DNA of 33,998 nt from an uncultured Nitrosomonadales bacterium (GCA_903915035.1 CAIWRI010000071.1:1-33998); one strand, 5' to 3'; shown: positions 1 through 10,752, numbered from the stretch's first letter. A program made the numbers and translations. The notes: a model not told the origin generated them from the sequence alone.

Positions 1-14
1 AAGGAGTATCGTTT

Positions 15-95
15 ATGTCGAAAACTTCATACCTGCCACACGACGAACAGGTGGGGCAATGGAGCGATGTGGTCAGCATCAAGGCCGTCAGCTAA
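15..95 (+). CDS. Short 26-codon reading frame, unknown
   Basis: An ATG eight bases after a strong AAGGAG ribosome-binding site opens a 26-codon frame ending at TAA. The peptide begins MSKTSYLPHDEQ and contains one Trp. It has no signal peptide or membrane segment. The good Shine-Dalgarno is the only support. It may be a real small protein or the 5' remnant of a longer gene cut short by a stop; I do not recognise a family. It converges on rlpA. Confidence 0.3.
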   Translation: MSKTSYLPHDEQVGQWSDVVSIKAVS

Positions 96-196
96 GCATC
101 TATTATGTCTCTATCCCCTGTGCGCCGCAGAAGATAGTCAAAAACAAGCGGTGCTTCAAGACGAGATACCTACTTACTCCTCGCCACTCACCATCC

Positions 197-1129
197 TTAG
201 TGCACGCTCACCATCGGCATAAAGCCCAGTTTATCCTTTAAGCTGGTACGATTGCTTCGCGCATCATCCAAGCTGGCATAAGGACCGATATAAACCCTGC
301 TCACCCTGTTTTTACTGAACAAGCTCAGTTTTTTGTCGGCTTCGCTCAGCTTCGCCTGCATCTGCAACAAGAATTTCTGAGCAGCTTCAGGTGTATTGAA
401 CGCACCCAGCTGCAAAAACACGCCACTCACTACCGGACTGAGCGTTAAAGGCGCGGCGGCTACAGGCTTCAGAGGCGTACTTTGTACCGCCTCAAGACGC
501 GCGATGGGCAATATACCCGGCTCAGACTGAGCAACAGACTGCGTATCAGGCGTGATGCTTTCGATTTCAACTTCAGAACTGCCGTCCCCGGTAATACCCA
601 GCTTGTGTGCGGCCGTGTAGGACAAATCAATCACGCGATCATGCAGGAACGGGCCCCTGTCGTTGATGCGTATCACCACCGTTTTTCCCGTCACCACATT
701 GGTCACGCGTGCATAACTCGGTATCGGCAGAATCGGATGCGCGGCAGTCATCAGATACATATCGTACTTGTCGCCGCTGGAAGTCGCATTTCCCTGAAAC
801 TTTTTACCGTACCAGGATGCAACGCCGCGTTCCTTGAAATTGCTCACGACGGTCAATGGTGTGTAATTTTTATCCAATGCGACATAAGGACGATTGGCAA
901 AGCGATTCAAGGGTTCTGCGACAGGAATGGCATCAGGAATTGCATCAATATTGGCCGGTGGATTATCCCCCGGACCATCGCCGTCAAGATAACCGCCGGG
1001 ATTCCGGCTAACTTGCTCAGACTTGCCCGCTGAATGATTTTTAACCGGCGCAGACTGCAATTGCGGCGCGCTGCTACAGGCGGAAAGTACCAGCGCGACC
1101 AATGCCGCTAAGATAATATTTTTATTCAT
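197..1129 (-). CDS. rlpA: RlpA septal/endolytic peptidoglycan transglycosylase, lipoprotein with SPOR domain
   Basis: A 310-residue envelope lipoprotein. The first 17 residues form a signal peptide ending in the lipobox LSAC, so Cys18 would be lipidated. After a Pro/Asp-rich linker, residues of about 103-195 form the double-psi beta-barrel typical of RlpA (GVASWYGKKFQG, LPIPSYARVTN, INDRGPF). The C-terminal 75 residues, starting at VFLQLGAF, are a SPOR domain that in this family binds denuded septal glycan. RlpA homologues are known to cleave naked glycan strands during division. It lies downstream of rodA in the elongation cluster, separated by about 270 bp of repeat-bearing spacer, so it may have its own promoter. 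The family assignment is clear; lytic activity is inferred from homologues. Confidence 0.93.
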   Translation of the reverse strand: MNKNIILAALVALVLSACSSAPQLQSAPVKNHSAGKSEQVSRNPGGYLDGDGPGDNPPANIDAIPDAIPVAEPLNRFANRPYVALDKNYTPLTVVSNFKERGVASWYGKKFQGNATSSGDKYDMYLMTAAHPILPIPSYARVTNVVTGKTVVIRINDRGPFLHDRVIDLSYTAAHKLGITGDGSSEVEIESITPDTQSVAQSEPGILPIARLEAVQSTPLKPVAAAPLTLSPVVSGVFLQLGAFNTPEAAQKFLLQMQAKLSEADKKLSLFSKNRVSRVYIGPYASLDDARSNRTSLKDKLGFMPMVSVH

Positions 1130-1403
1130 ACTTGTTCCTTGTATAACTATTTCCTGTCCACGAACAGACGATACTTATGTCCACGAAACGTGTTAAGCAG
1201 GCAATCCGCATAACGGATACTCGCAAAAACACGAACATATTAAACAGTGCTTGTGAAGTTGATTGTTTGATCGTTTCATATCTTGTAGCACATGAAAGTT
1301 AACGCCTTAAAATCACAAACATCCGGTTACATACTAGTCAGCTCAGTTCAATCCCTCTTCAGGATTTCGTGCCTTTGGTGCCTTTCGTGGACTGCTTTTT
1401 GTT
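1130..1403. repeat. rodA-rlpA spacer bracketed by GTCCACGAAA inverted repeats
   Basis: This 274-bp spacer has no credible gene. GTCCACGAAA at 1179-1188 is matched by its exact reverse complement TTTCGTGGAC at 1383-1392. A partial left copy (GTCCACGAA) lies at 1156-1164 and a related TTTCGTGCC at 1365-1373. The right side reads as a short near-tandem of GTGCCTTT units. The arms are about 200 bp apart, more like the ends of a repeat element than a terminator. An rlpA promoter must lie here if the gene is not read through from rodA, but I see no convincing -35/-10 pair. Confidence 0.55.
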
Positions 1404-2501
1404 TTAGCTCTTGACCAGCTTCTTATGTGTCTGAATACTCATCAGCATACCAAAACCCAGCAACAGTGTCAGCATGGAGGTGCCGCCATAACTTATCAGC
1501 GGCAGCGGCACGCCGACAATCGGCAGAATCCCGCTGACCATGCCCATATTGACAAAGGCATAGGTGGCGAATGTCAGGGTGATCGAACCTGCCATCAGAC
1601 GGGTGAAATAAGTCGAGGCATTCGCCGTGATGACAAAACCTCTTGAGATCACAAAAAAATAAATTGCCAATAAGATTAAATTACCGACCAGGCCGAACTC
1701 TTCTGAATACACGGCAAAGATGAAATCGGTGGTGCGTTCAGGCAGAAAATCCAGATGCGTCTGCGTACCGTTCAGATAGCCCTTGCCCAGAATACCCCCC
1801 GAACCTACCGCGATCATGCCCTGAATGGTGTGATACCCCTTGCCCAGGGCATCCTGTGTTGGATCAAACAACATTTCGATGCGATGACGCTGATAGTCAT
1901 GCAGCATCGACCACATCAGCGGTGCGCTGGCCACTGCCGCCACAAACAAACCACCCATCACGCGCCAGCTCAAGCCCGCCAGAAACAGCACGTAAAAACC
2001 ACTGGCAGAGATCAGCAGCGCCGTGCCCAAATCCGGCTGCCTTGCGATCAGCCCCACCGGCAATAGCAACAATAAGGCCGCTACCACATAGTTTTTCAAA
2101 CTCAGGCTGGTTTCATATTTTTCAAAATACCATGCCATCATCAACGGCACGCCGACTTTCATTAATTCCGACGGCTGTATGGTTGCCACGCCGATGTTCA
2201 ACCAGCGCCGTGCACCATGACTGATCTCGCCAAACAAGGCCACACCAATCAATAACACAATGCCCAGCACATAAATCGGCACGGCAGTACGCATCAGATA
2301 ATGCAGGGGCAGGTTTGCCACCACCCAAAGACAACAAAGTCCGACCAGAATATTCGCGCTCTGCGCCATGACGCGCTCAAAACTGTGATCACTCGCGCTA
2401 TACAGTGTCAGCAGGCTGGCCACCATCAGCAAAGCCATACCGGCTAACAGCGGCAAATCCAGATGCGCTGTCATTTTCTGCCAAATTTGCTGCCTAGTCA
2501 T
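1404..2501 (-). CDS. rodA: RodA, SEDS-family peptidoglycan glycosyltransferase
   Basis: A 365-residue polytopic membrane protein with about ten hydrophobic segments. SEDS signatures include ARRWLNIG, QPSELMKVGVP, ARQPDLGTALLI, LPERTTDFIFAVYSEEFG and PLISYGGTSM near the C-terminus. RodA polymerises glycan strands from lipid II in the elongasome and works with the transpeptidase PBP2, encoded immediately upstream. Its start overlaps the end of mrdA by 8 bp, which implies translational coupling. RodA rather than FtsW is supported by the mre/mrdA context and the length. The frame is intact. Confidence 0.95.
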   Translation of the reverse strand: MTRQQIWQKMTAHLDLPLLAGMALLMVASLLTLYSASDHSFERVMAQSANILVGLCCLWVVANLPLHYLMRTAVPIYVLGIVLLIGVALFGEISHGARRWLNIGVATIQPSELMKVGVPLMMAWYFEKYETSLSLKNYVVAALLLLLPVGLIARQPDLGTALLISASGFYVLFLAGLSWRVMGGLFVAAVASAPLMWSMLHDYQRHRIEMLFDPTQDALGKGYHTIQGMIAVGSGGILGKGYLNGTQTHLDFLPERTTDFIFAVYSEEFGLVGNLILLAIYFFVISRGFVITANASTYFTRLMAGSITLTFATYAFVNMGMVSGILPIVGVPLPLISYGGTSMLTLLLGFGMLMSIQTHKKLVKS

Positions 2502-4413
2502 GTTCTGCCTCCAATTGAGGTGCGTCTGCCGGTTTAATCCCTTTAGGCAAAACAGGTGCAGGTATTTTACCTAGCAGGTAATAGTCCATCACCTTGCGCG
2601 CGATTGGTGCTGCAACACCACCGCCATGCCCGCCATTTTCAACCAGCACCACAACCGCGACTTTAGGTTTATCCGCAGGTGCAAAGGAAATAAACCAGGC
2701 ATGGTCGCGATGACGTTCGTCCAGCTTGCTGGCATCATATTTCTCACCCTGTTTCATGCCGACCACTTGTGCTGTACCGGTTTTGCCCCCGATGGAATAC
2801 GGCGCTCCCGCAGAGGCTGCGACCGCAGTACCACCGGGCTGGGTTACCGCCACCATGGCACGTTTAACCATATCAATGCTCGCCGGATCTAGTTTCAGAT
2901 CAAACTCAGGCTTGTTTTCCAGCTTGCTGATCTGGTTAGTGGCTGAATTTTTCACCTCTTTTAGCAAATGCGGTTTATAACCGACGCCGTCATTCGCCAG
3001 AGTCGCGGTTGCCGCTGCCAGTTGCAATGGCGTCACCAGACTATAACCCTGACCGATGCCCACCGACACGGTATCGCCTGAATACCATTTCTGCTTGAAA
3101 CGTTTCATTTTCCATTCCTGTGAAGGCAGCAGACCTGATGTCTCGCCCTCCAGGTCGATACCGGTCTTTTTACCAAAGCCAAAACGCGACAGATAGTTAT
3201 GAATATTATCAATACCCATATCGACTGCGAGTCCGTAAAAATAGGTATCACAGGAAACGACGATCGCCTTAAACATATCAACCGAACCATGCCCGCCTTT
3301 TTTCCAGTCACGATACTGATGGCTGCTGCCGGACAAAGTATAAAAACCCGGGTCGGAAATCGCCTGAGCAGGCGAGCGGGTATGGTAGAAAAGTCCTGCC
3401 AGCGCCATAAAGGGTTTAATCGTGGAACCGGAAGGATATTGCCCGCGCAACACGCGATTATTCAGAGGATGATCCAGGGAGGTATTCAAGGCCTTCCAGT
3501 TTTCCTCATCAATCCCGTCGACGAACAGACTGGGATCGTAACCGGGCCTGCTGACAAAGGCTAACACCTCGCCGTTTCTCGGATCAATCGCCACCAGGGC
3601 GCCGCGATAATCACCAAACGCCTGCTCGGCGATATCCTGTAATTTCGCGTCAATACTTAGAATCAGAGTATTCCCGGATATCGGCGGCGTATGCGACAAC
3701 ACACGCACCGCGCGTCCGGCTGAGTCCACTTCGACCTGTTCAATGCCCGTGGTGCCATGCAATTCAGTTTCGTAAAATTGTTCCAGACCGGTTTTGCCGA
3801 TATAGTCGGTGCCACGGTAATTCGCCAGCTGGTCATTATCGTCGAGCTTGTCCTCATCAGCCTGGTTAATACGGCCGATGTAACCCAGCAAGTGTGCTGT
3901 TTTATCAGAATAAGGGTATTCACGGAACAGGCGCGCCTTGATTTCAACTCCCGGGAAGCGATACTGCTGGGCAGCAAAACGGGCGACTTCTCCATCCGTT
4001 AAGCGACTGCGTATCATCAACGTCTCAAAATTATGACTCTCGGTTTGCAGCTTTTTGAAGCGCTTGCGATCCCGGGGTTGAATATCAATCAGTTTAGCCA
4101 GTTCATTGATGACAGTCGGCAGATCACTCACTTTGCTCGGCGTAATTTCCAGCGTGTACCCGGAAAAGTTATGTGCCAGCACCAACCCGTTTCGATCCAG
4201 TATCAAGCCGCGATTGGGTATGATAGGCATCACAGAGATGCGATTTCTTTCTGCCATCGTCTGATAATAGTCATGACGCATGGCTTGCAGATACACGAAA
4301 CGCGCCAGCAATATCCCCAGCAGCAGCAAGGTAAAACCCATACCAATAAACAGCCGTAAACGAAAATTGAATATTTCCCGCTGATGATTTTTTAGCTCTA
4401 CCCGGTTCTTCAT
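2494..4413 (-). CDS. mrdA: Penicillin-binding protein 2 (elongasome transpeptidase)
   Basis: A 639-residue class B PBP with one N-terminal membrane anchor (about residues 21-43), a dimerisation/pedestal region and a C-terminal transpeptidase domain. The nucleophile is Ser330 in SGSTIKPF (SxxK). The second motif is the SCD of SCDTYFYGLAVDMG, the form usual in PBP2. The third is KTG in GGKTGTAQVV. It cross-links peptidoglycan made by RodA along the side wall. Its start overlaps mreD by 4 bp (ATGA) and its end overlaps rodA by 8 bp, so mreD-mrdA-rodA is tightly coupled. Length and motif spacing match the family. Confidence 0.97.
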   Translation of the reverse strand: MKNRVELKNHQREIFNFRLRLFIGMGFTLLLLGILLARFVYLQAMRHDYYQTMAERNRISVMPIIPNRGLILDRNGLVLAHNFSGYTLEITPSKVSDLPTVINELAKLIDIQPRDRKRFKKLQTESHNFETLMIRSRLTDGEVARFAAQQYRFPGVEIKARLFREYPYSDKTAHLLGYIGRINQADEDKLDDNDQLANYRGTDYIGKTGLEQFYETELHGTTGIEQVEVDSAGRAVRVLSHTPPISGNTLILSIDAKLQDIAEQAFGDYRGALVAIDPRNGEVLAFVSRPGYDPSLFVDGIDEENWKALNTSLDHPLNNRVLRGQYPSGSTIKPFMALAGLFYHTRSPAQAISDPGFYTLSGSSHQYRDWKKGGHGSVDMFKAIVVSCDTYFYGLAVDMGIDNIHNYLSRFGFGKKTGIDLEGETSGLLPSQEWKMKRFKQKWYSGDTVSVGIGQGYSLVTPLQLAAATATLANDGVGYKPHLLKEVKNSATNQISKLENKPEFDLKLDPASIDMVKRAMVAVTQPGGTAVAASAGAPYSIGGKTGTAQVVGMKQGEKYDASKLDERHRDHAWFISFAPADKPKVAVVVLVENGGHGGGVAAPIARKVMDYYLLGKIPAPVLPKGIKPADAPQLEAEHD

Positions 4414-4925
4414 TCCCTGTCCACGCGCATCTGCCGCATTGACTGAAACAGAAAGCTAAGCGGTATCCACAAAAAGGCAGAGGACACACAACCCAGAAAA
4501 TAACTCCACACGAGTTGACCGTTTACCTGCCAATGCACAATCGCATATACCGCATAAGTTAAAAGCAATATCCCGAATACCTGGGTCGTTTGTTCGCGCA
4601 GGTTGAACATCCGTATCCTGCTGCTTAGCACTACACCGCCAAAAGCCAGCACAGCATAAGACAGGGCATGTTGTCCGAACAGACTGGCGTCCCCTACATC
4701 AGCCAGAATCCCTATCGCCCATGACAGACCGATACCAATGCGCAGCGGCTTATGCGTACACCAGTAAAGCAGGGCCACGGCGACAAAGTCCGGACGTAGC
4801 GTCAACCACAGTCCCTGCCAGGGCAGGGCATTGAGCAACAGCGCACCGGCAATGCTGGTTATGATAAACAGATTGCTGACGGGGCGTAATATTTCCGGTT
4901 GCATTTGATCGTTAAAAGGCATCAA
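4410..4925 (-). CDS. mreD: Rod shape-determining protein MreD
   Basis: A 171-residue, very hydrophobic inner-membrane protein with five or six predicted segments, the usual size and character of MreD. It is identified as much by position (mreC upstream, mrdA downstream) as by sequence, because MreD is poorly conserved; ILADVGDASLFGQHALSYAVLAF fits the family pattern around its conserved Gly and Gln. It overlaps both neighbours by 4 bp (ATGA). MreD is a structural partner of MreC in the elongasome. Confidence 0.9.
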   Translation of the reverse strand: MMPFNDQMQPEILRPVSNLFIITSIAGALLLNALPWQGLWLTLRPDFVAVALLYWCTHKPLRIGIGLSWAIGILADVGDASLFGQHALSYAVLAFGGVVLSSRIRMFNLREQTTQVFGILLLTYAVYAIVHWQVNGQLVWSYFLGCVSSAFLWIPLSFLFQSMRQMRVDRE

Positions 4926-5815
4926 TGAACCCCTGCTTTGCGTATTTTAAGTTTTTCCGGCACGGGACGCTCAATCTGTGCAGGCATAGACGACAGGACC
5001 AGCAACAGGCGATATTTGTCCACGCCGCCTATCGGCAGACAATCAATATGTGCAAACGGGTAAGCCGCATCACGCTCTATTTTTTCTACCCTGGCAACAG
5101 GGATGCCAGGAGGATAAAGTCCGTCGATACCGGAGGTCACCAGAATATCGCCATTCTGAATATCGGAACTGACCGGCATGTAGCGCAGCAACATATGACT
5201 GGTGTCTCCTGCTCCAAAGGCGACACTGCGCAAGCCGTTGCGCAAGATTTGCACCGGCACGGCATGATCCTTTTCAGTCACCAGCGTCACCTCAGAAAGC
5301 CAGGGGTAAACACGCGTAATTTGTCCCACGATACCCTTATCATCCATGACGACTTGACCGGACTGTATATGGGCCATGCTGCCTTTGTTGATTAATACTT
5401 TGCGGCTGAACACATCGCGTTCAGCGTAGACGATTTCAGCGACCTGGGCCGTAAATACATCGCGCTTTTGCAATGTCAGCATTTGACGCAACTGCAGATT
5501 TTCCTGCAACAAGGATTGCTGTTGCACCAACTGAACGGCATCCAGTTCACGCTGACGTAGCAAGGCCTTTTTTTCGTCGAGCAAACTACTCTGCGTCACA
5601 AAGAAATCATCGGCTTCCTGCAAAAGTGCAAGTGGAAGCGTGGCCAGACGCTGTATCGGCAAAACCAGCACCGACAACGCGCTACGGGTAGATTCAAGAT
5701 AGCGGAAACGGGCATCTACAAACATCAGCAACACGGACAACACCACAAAAAACACGAGCCTCGTCCCGGAACTGGGTCCACGGTTTGAAACCTGAAAACT
5801 TTGCGTGCTGTCCAT
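4922..5815 (-). CDS. mreC: Cell-shape protein MreC
   Basis: A 297-residue periplasmic scaffold protein if started at the ATG at 5815 (MDSTQSFQVSNRG). It has one N-terminal membrane segment (LVFFVVLSVLLMFVDA), a coiled coil rich in Leu and Gln (about residues 75-115), then the beta-rich MreC core (VVMDDKGIVGQI, VTSGIDGLYPPGIPVARV). The frame stays open upstream to 5929, but those 38 codons merely translate a GTGAGTGGGAA microrepeat, so I reject the longer start. No strong Shine-Dalgarno precedes 5815. It overlaps mreD by 4 bp. MreC links cytoplasmic MreB to PBP2. Confidence 0.92.
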   Translation of the reverse strand: MDSTQSFQVSNRGPSSGTRLVFFVVLSVLLMFVDARFRYLESTRSALSVLVLPIQRLATLPLALLQEADDFFVTQSSLLDEKKALLRQRELDAVQLVQQQSLLQENLQLRQMLTLQKRDVFTAQVAEIVYAERDVFSRKVLINKGSMAHIQSGQVVMDDKGIVGQITRVYPWLSEVTLVTEKDHAVPVQILRNGLRSVAFGAGDTSHMLLRYMPVSSDIQNGDILVTSGIDGLYPPGIPVARVEKIERDAAYPFAHIDCLPIGGVDKYRLLLVLSSMPAQIERPVPEKLKIRKAGVH

Positions 5816-5822
5816 CTGAATA

Positions 5823-5930
5823 GGAAGTAGTGAGTAGCAAGTGGGAAGTGGTGAGTGGGAAGTGGTGAGTGGGAAGTGGGAAGCGGAGTAGAATTGCTTT
5901 TTACTCTCTAACTCTCCACTCACTATCAAG
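5823..5930. repeat. mreB-mreC spacer: purine/pyrimidine microrepeat hairpin
   Basis: The spacer holds two exact tandem copies of GTGGTGAGTGGGAA (5848-5861 and 5862-5875) flanked by partial GTGGGAA units. TAGTGAGT at 5828-5835 is the exact reverse complement of ACTCACTA at 5918-5925. The plus strand is purine-rich on the left and pyrimidine-rich on the right, so a transcript could fold into a long imperfect hairpin between the mreB and mreC coding regions. Confidence 0.75.
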
Positions 5931-5932
5931 AC

Positions 5933-7349
<1,417 letters not shown>

Positions 7350-7455
7350 AGAAGGGATAACGGGAAAGTGAGAAGAGCGTAACGAGAAGGGTAACTGTGG
7401 CTCAGCAGCCTCCCTCTTCCCCGATTATCCTCTTCCGCCTTCCCTGATAAATAAA
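7350..7455. repeat. gatC-gatA spacer: purine arm / pyrimidine arm inverted repeat
   Basis: The spacer starts with a purine-rich arm and ends with a pyrimidine-rich arm. GGATAACGGG at 7355-7364 pairs with CCCCGATTATCC at 7419-7430 apart from one inserted base, so the transcript could form a long imperfect hairpin. Organisation resembles the mreB-mreC spacer although the repeat unit differs. No reading frame of note is present. Confidence 0.6.
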
Positions 7456-8913
7456 ATGATAAATGCCTCACTAAATCAACTAGGCGCTGCACTGGCTGCC
7501 AAAAAAATTTCCAGCGTCGAACTGACGCAACTCTATCTTAACCGTATCGCCACGCATAACCCGGTCTATAACGCCTATCTCACCGTGGATGCAAAAACCA
7601 GCCTGGCACAAGCGGCGGCAGCAGATAGCTTGCTGTCCTCCGGCAATGCCGGGCCGCTAACCGGCATTCCGATTGCGCAGAAGGATATTTTTTGTGCCAA
7701 AGGCTGGCGCACCACCTGCGGATCGAAGATGCTGGCTGATTTCATTGCCCCCTATGACGCGCATGTCATCGAACAGTTCAATCGGGCAGGCGCAATAAAT
7801 CTGGGAAAGACCAATATGGATGAATTCGCCATGGGTTCTTCCAACGAAACATCATATTTTGGTGCGGTCAGAAATCCGTGGAATCAAAAAGCCGTGCCTG
7901 GCGGCAGTTCCGGTGGTGCCGCTTCGGCAGTGGCCGCACGTCTTTGTGCTGCTGCGACCGGCACTGACACCGGAGGCTCGATCCGCCAGCCTGCGGCGCT
8001 GTGCGGCATTACCGGCATCAAACCGACTTATGGCACCGTTTCGCGCTACGGCATGATCGCCTTCGCCTCCAGCCTTGATCAGGCAGGCCCGATGGCGAAA
8101 AGCGCTGAAGATTGCGCGCTGATGCTGAACGTGATGACCGGTTTTGATGAACGCGACTCGACTTCCTTGCAACGCGAAAAAGAGGATTACACCCGTGATT
8201 TGCATCTGCCGTTAACCGGTTTGCGTATCGGTCTGCCCAGGGAATTCTTCACCGAAGGTTTATCCTCTGATGTAGGTGCCCGAGTGCAAGAGGCAATCGC
8301 CGAATACCGCAAGCTGGGCGCGACGATTGTCGGGATCAGCCTGCCTAACACCAGGTTAGCCGTGCCTGTCTATTACGTTCTGGCACCGGCGGAAGCCTCC
8401 AGCAATCTGTCGCGTTTCGACGGTGTACGCTACGGACATCGCGCTGACGAATACACGGATCTGGCTGACATGTATGAAAAGAGCCGTGCTCAAGGCTTCG
8501 GCGAGGAAGTTAAACGCCGCATCATGATAGGTACTTATGTACTCTCGCACGGCTATTACGATGCGTATTACTTACAGGCGCAAAAGATCCGGCGCTTGAT
8601 TGCGCAGGACTTCACTGACGCCTTCGCGCATTGCGACGTCATCATGGGCCCCACCTCTCCTTCCACCGCCTTCAATCTTGGCGAAAAAGGCGATGATCCG
8701 GTGCAAATGTACTTGTCGGACATCTACACTATCGCGGTGAACCTGGCAGGATTGCCTGGCATGTCCATCCCCTGCGGTTTTGGCGCATCGGGAACCATGC
8801 CGGTGGGTTTGCAGATTATCGGCAACTATTTTGAAGAAGCTCGCATGCTGAATGTCGCGCACCAATATCAACTGGCAACCGACTGGCACACTCGTGCGCC
8901 GCAAGGTCTTTAA
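7456..8913 (+). CDS. gatA: Asp/Glu-tRNA amidotransferase subunit A (amidase)
   Basis: A 485-residue amidase-signature enzyme that releases ammonia from glutamine for GatB. The catalytic Ser-cisSer-Lys triad is visible: Lys76 in [10 protein letters not shown], Ser151 in [14 protein letters not shown] and Ser175 in [10 protein letters not shown], with spacing as in characterised GatA proteins. The C-terminal region [11 protein letters not shown] is also typical. Length is normal and the frame intact. The ATG at 7456 has only a weak Shine-Dalgarno. gatB starts 16 bp after its stop. Confidence 0.97.
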   Translation: MINASLNQLGAALAAKKISSVELTQLYLNRIATHNPVYNAYLTVDAKTSLAQAAAADSLLSSGNAGPLTGIPIAQKDIFCAKGWRTTCGSKMLADFIAPYDAHVIEQFNRAGAINLGKTNMDEFAMGSSNETSYFGAVRNPWNQKAVPGGSSGGAASAVAARLCAAATGTDTGGSIRQPAALCGITGIKPTYGTVSRYGMIAFASSLDQAGPMAKSAEDCALMLNVMTGFDERDSTSLQREKEDYTRDLHLPLTGLRIGLPREFFTEGLSSDVGARVQEAIAEYRKLGATIVGISLPNTRLAVPVYYVLAPAEASSNLSRFDGVRYGHRADEYTDLADMYEKSRAQGFGEEVKRRIMIGTYVLSHGYYDAYYLQAQKIRRLIAQDFTDAFAHCDVIMGPTSPSTAFNLGEKGDDPVQMYLSDIYTIAVNLAGLPGMSIPCGFGASGTMPVGLQIIGNYFEEARMLNVAHQYQLATDWHTRAPQGL

Positions 8914-8929
8914 GGATCAAAAGGAAAAT

Positions 8930-10435
8930 ATGGCTACGTCTTGGGAAATCGTCATCGGGCTGGAAGTGCATACGCAACTGTCCACCAATACCAAAATCTT
9001 TTCGGGTGCCTCCACCACATATGGTGCCGAACCTAACACCCAGGCGGATGCCGTCAGCATCGCGCTGCCGGGCGTATTGCCTGTGCTGAACAAGGGTGCG
9101 GTCGAACGCGCTGTCAAGTTCGGCCTGGCAGTGGGTGCGCATATCGCACCGCGCTCGGTGTTTGCGCGCAAAAACTATTTTTATCCTGACCTGCCCAAGG
9201 GCTATCAGATCAGCCAGTTTGATCTGCCAGTGGTGGGCATGGGTGCAATTACCATTCAGGTCGAACCGTTATCGGGAAAAGCAGCGCCCTATGAAAAAGT
9301 AGTGCGCATCACCCGTGCCCATTTGGAAGAAGATGCCGGAAAATCGGTGCATGGCGCATCCCTTGGCATGACCGGCGTGGATCTGAATCGTGCCGGTACG
9401 CCGTTGCTGGAAATCGTCTCCGAGCCGGATATGTGTTCTGCTGCTGAAGCGGTCGCCTATGCTAAAACTTTGCATAATCTGGTGCGCTGGATCGGCATTT
9501 CCGACGGAAATATGCAGGAAGGCTCGTTCCGCTGCGATGTGAACGTCTCGGTGCGTAAACCCGGCGAGGCGCTGGGTACGCGCCGCGAAATCAAGAACCT
9601 TAATTCGTTCAAGAATATGCAGCAGGCGATCGACTACGAGGTACAGTGGCAAATCGACACCATCGAAAATGGCGGAAAGATCCATCAGGCGACCATCCTG
9701 TTTAATCCGGATACCGGCGAGACGCGTGCCATGCGCAGCAAGGAAGACGCGCACGATTATCGCTATTTCCCTGATCCTGATCTGTTGCCGCTGGATATTT
9801 CTGCCGAATTTCTCGATGCGATGCGCGCCACCTTGCCCGAACTGCCGGAAGCATGCCGTGCCCGTTATATTAACGAGCTGAGTCTGTCAGCCTATGATGC
9901 CGCTAGCCTGACCGGTTCGCGCGAAATGGCGGATTATTTCGACACAGTACTGGCAGCGCTTGCTCCCTCTCCTCAATCCTCTCCCGCAAGCGAACGTGAA
10001 AATCAATCTTCGACCCTTGCCAAATTGTGTGCCAACTGGCTGATCGGTGAAGTCAGCGCGCAGCTCAATCGCGACGGGCTGGAGATGGCGCAATGCCCTG
10101 TTTCGACACAGCAAATGAGCGGCATGCTGATACGGATTGCGGATAACACTATTTCCAACGCAGGCGCGAAGGAAGTGTTCCGCACGCTCTGGTCCGAAGG
10201 TGGTGAGGCGGATTTGATTATTGAGTCGAAAGGCTTGAAGCAGGTATCCGATTCAGGTGCAATTGAAGCACTGGTAGATGAGATCATCGCAGCGAATGCC
10301 GACAAGGTTGCCGAATACCGCAGCGGCAAGGACAAACTGTTCGGCTTTTTCGTGGGATTAGCGATGAAAGCCAGCAAGGGCAGCGCCAATCCTGCACAAC
10401 TGAACGAAGTGCTGCTGAAGAAACTGGCGGGATAA
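8930..10435 (+). CDS. gatB: Asp/Glu-tRNA amidotransferase subunit B, with repeat-derived insertion
   Basis: A 501-residue GatB from the ATG at 8930 ([17 protein letters not shown]), preceded by AAGGA; an upstream extension overlapping gatA is unlikely. The kinase-like cradle domain shows [23 protein letters not shown] and [17 protein letters not shown]. The C-terminal YqeY-like helical domain ends in [16 protein letters not shown]. GatB phosphorylates and amidates the tRNA-bound carboxylate. Unusually, residues of about 345-358 ([14 protein letters not shown]), between TVLAAL and LAKLCANWL, look like a translated palindromic repeat whose right arm has decayed. This lies at the junction towards the helical domain and should be tolerated; the frame is intact. 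Confidence 0.96.
   Translation: MATSWEIVIGLEVHTQLSTNTKIFSGASTTYGAEPNTQADAVSIALPGVLPVLNKGAVERAVKFGLAVGAHIAPRSVFARKNYFYPDLPKGYQISQFDLPVVGMGAITIQVEPLSGKAAPYEKVVRITRAHLEEDAGKSVHGASLGMTGVDLNRAGTPLLEIVSEPDMCSAAEAVAYAKTLHNLVRWIGISDGNMQEGSFRCDVNVSVRKPGEALGTRREIKNLNSFKNMQQAIDYEVQWQIDTIENGGKIHQATILFNPDTGETRAMRSKEDAHDYRYFPDPDLLPLDISAEFLDAMRATLPELPEACRARYINELSLSAYDAASLTGSREMADYFDTVLAALAPSPQSSPASERENQSSTLAKLCANWLIGEVSAQLNRDGLEMAQCPVSTQQMSGMLIRIADNTISNAGAKEVFRTLWSEGGEADLIIESKGLKQVSDSGAIEALVDEIIAANADKVAEYRSGKDKLFGFFVGLAMKASKGSANPAQLNEVLLKKLAG
9962..10003. repeat. CCCTC-type repeat remnant inside gatB
   Basis: The plus strand carries CCCTCTCCTCAATCCTCTCC followed by CGCAAGCG, which resembles the left arm and loop of the CCCTCTCC...GGAGAGGG palindromes common in proteobacterial intergenic DNA. 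The expected GGGAGAGGG right arm is not preserved. It is in frame and adds about 14 codons. Confidence 0.55.
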
Positions 10436-10499
10436 ACGATGCTTAATCAATAGGGTGATGAATCGAATCTGCTTTTACAATCATTACGTCAGGGATGCC

Positions 10500-10682
10500 A
10501 TGTCAAATTCAGCGGTTGATTTTCTTTGGGATGTTACGAAAGGTGCTGCTGCCGCTGCCGCAGTTATCGCGGCTTTGCCGGTCCTTGGCGCAGTCGGGAC
10601 TGTAAGCGCAGCGGGTGCAGTGCTCGCAGTTGGTGTAGGTGCCGTAGCGGCAGCTATTGATGCTGTTAACAAGAACGATTAG
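10500..10682 (+). CDS. Small Gly/Ala-rich hydrophobic protein, unknown function
   Basis: A 60-residue protein starting MSNSAVDFLWDVTKGAAA from the ATG at 10500, with CAGGGA upstream as a weak ribosome-binding site. Residues 15-55 are almost entirely Ala, Gly and Val with Gly every few positions (GAVGTVSAAGAVLAVGVGAV), a glycine-zipper-like pattern suited to one or two packed membrane helices. The tail DAVNKND is polar. No signal peptidase site is obvious. A 10-bp perfect hairpin follows 45 bp later. I recognise no family; a membrane peptide, bacteriocin-like peptide or toxin component are possibilities without further support. The start could be 15 codons upstream (10455). Confidence 0.55.
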   Translation: MSNSAVDFLWDVTKGAAAAAAVIAALPVLGAVGTVSAAGAVLAVGVGAVAAAIDAVNKND

Positions 10683-10726
10683 CCGAAATTTTGAAAACAG
10701 CATTCAAATCCTGTTCGCCAACAGCA

Positions 10727-10752
10727 AGCCCTGCTATGCAGCTAGCAGGGCT
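10727..10752 (+). terminator. Hairpin after the small Gly/Ala-rich gene
   Basis: AGCCCTGCTA (10727-10736) and TAGCAGGGCT (10743-10752) form a perfect 10-bp stem with a 6-nt loop. It is followed by AATTTCC rather than a clear T-run, so it is a weak or processing-type terminator. It separates the small gene from the riboswitch leader. Confidence 0.5.

Noticed and set aside
5816-5929. N-terminal extension of MreC by 38 residues
   Set aside because: It encodes only the translated microrepeat (SHFPLTTSHSPLPTCYSLLP), unlike any MreC N-terminus; the start at 5815 is preferred.
10507-10672. Antisense frames over the small Gly/Ala-rich gene
   Set aside because: They arise from the GC-rich Ala/Gly codons and have poor starts; the plus-strand frame has the better start and a following hairpin.
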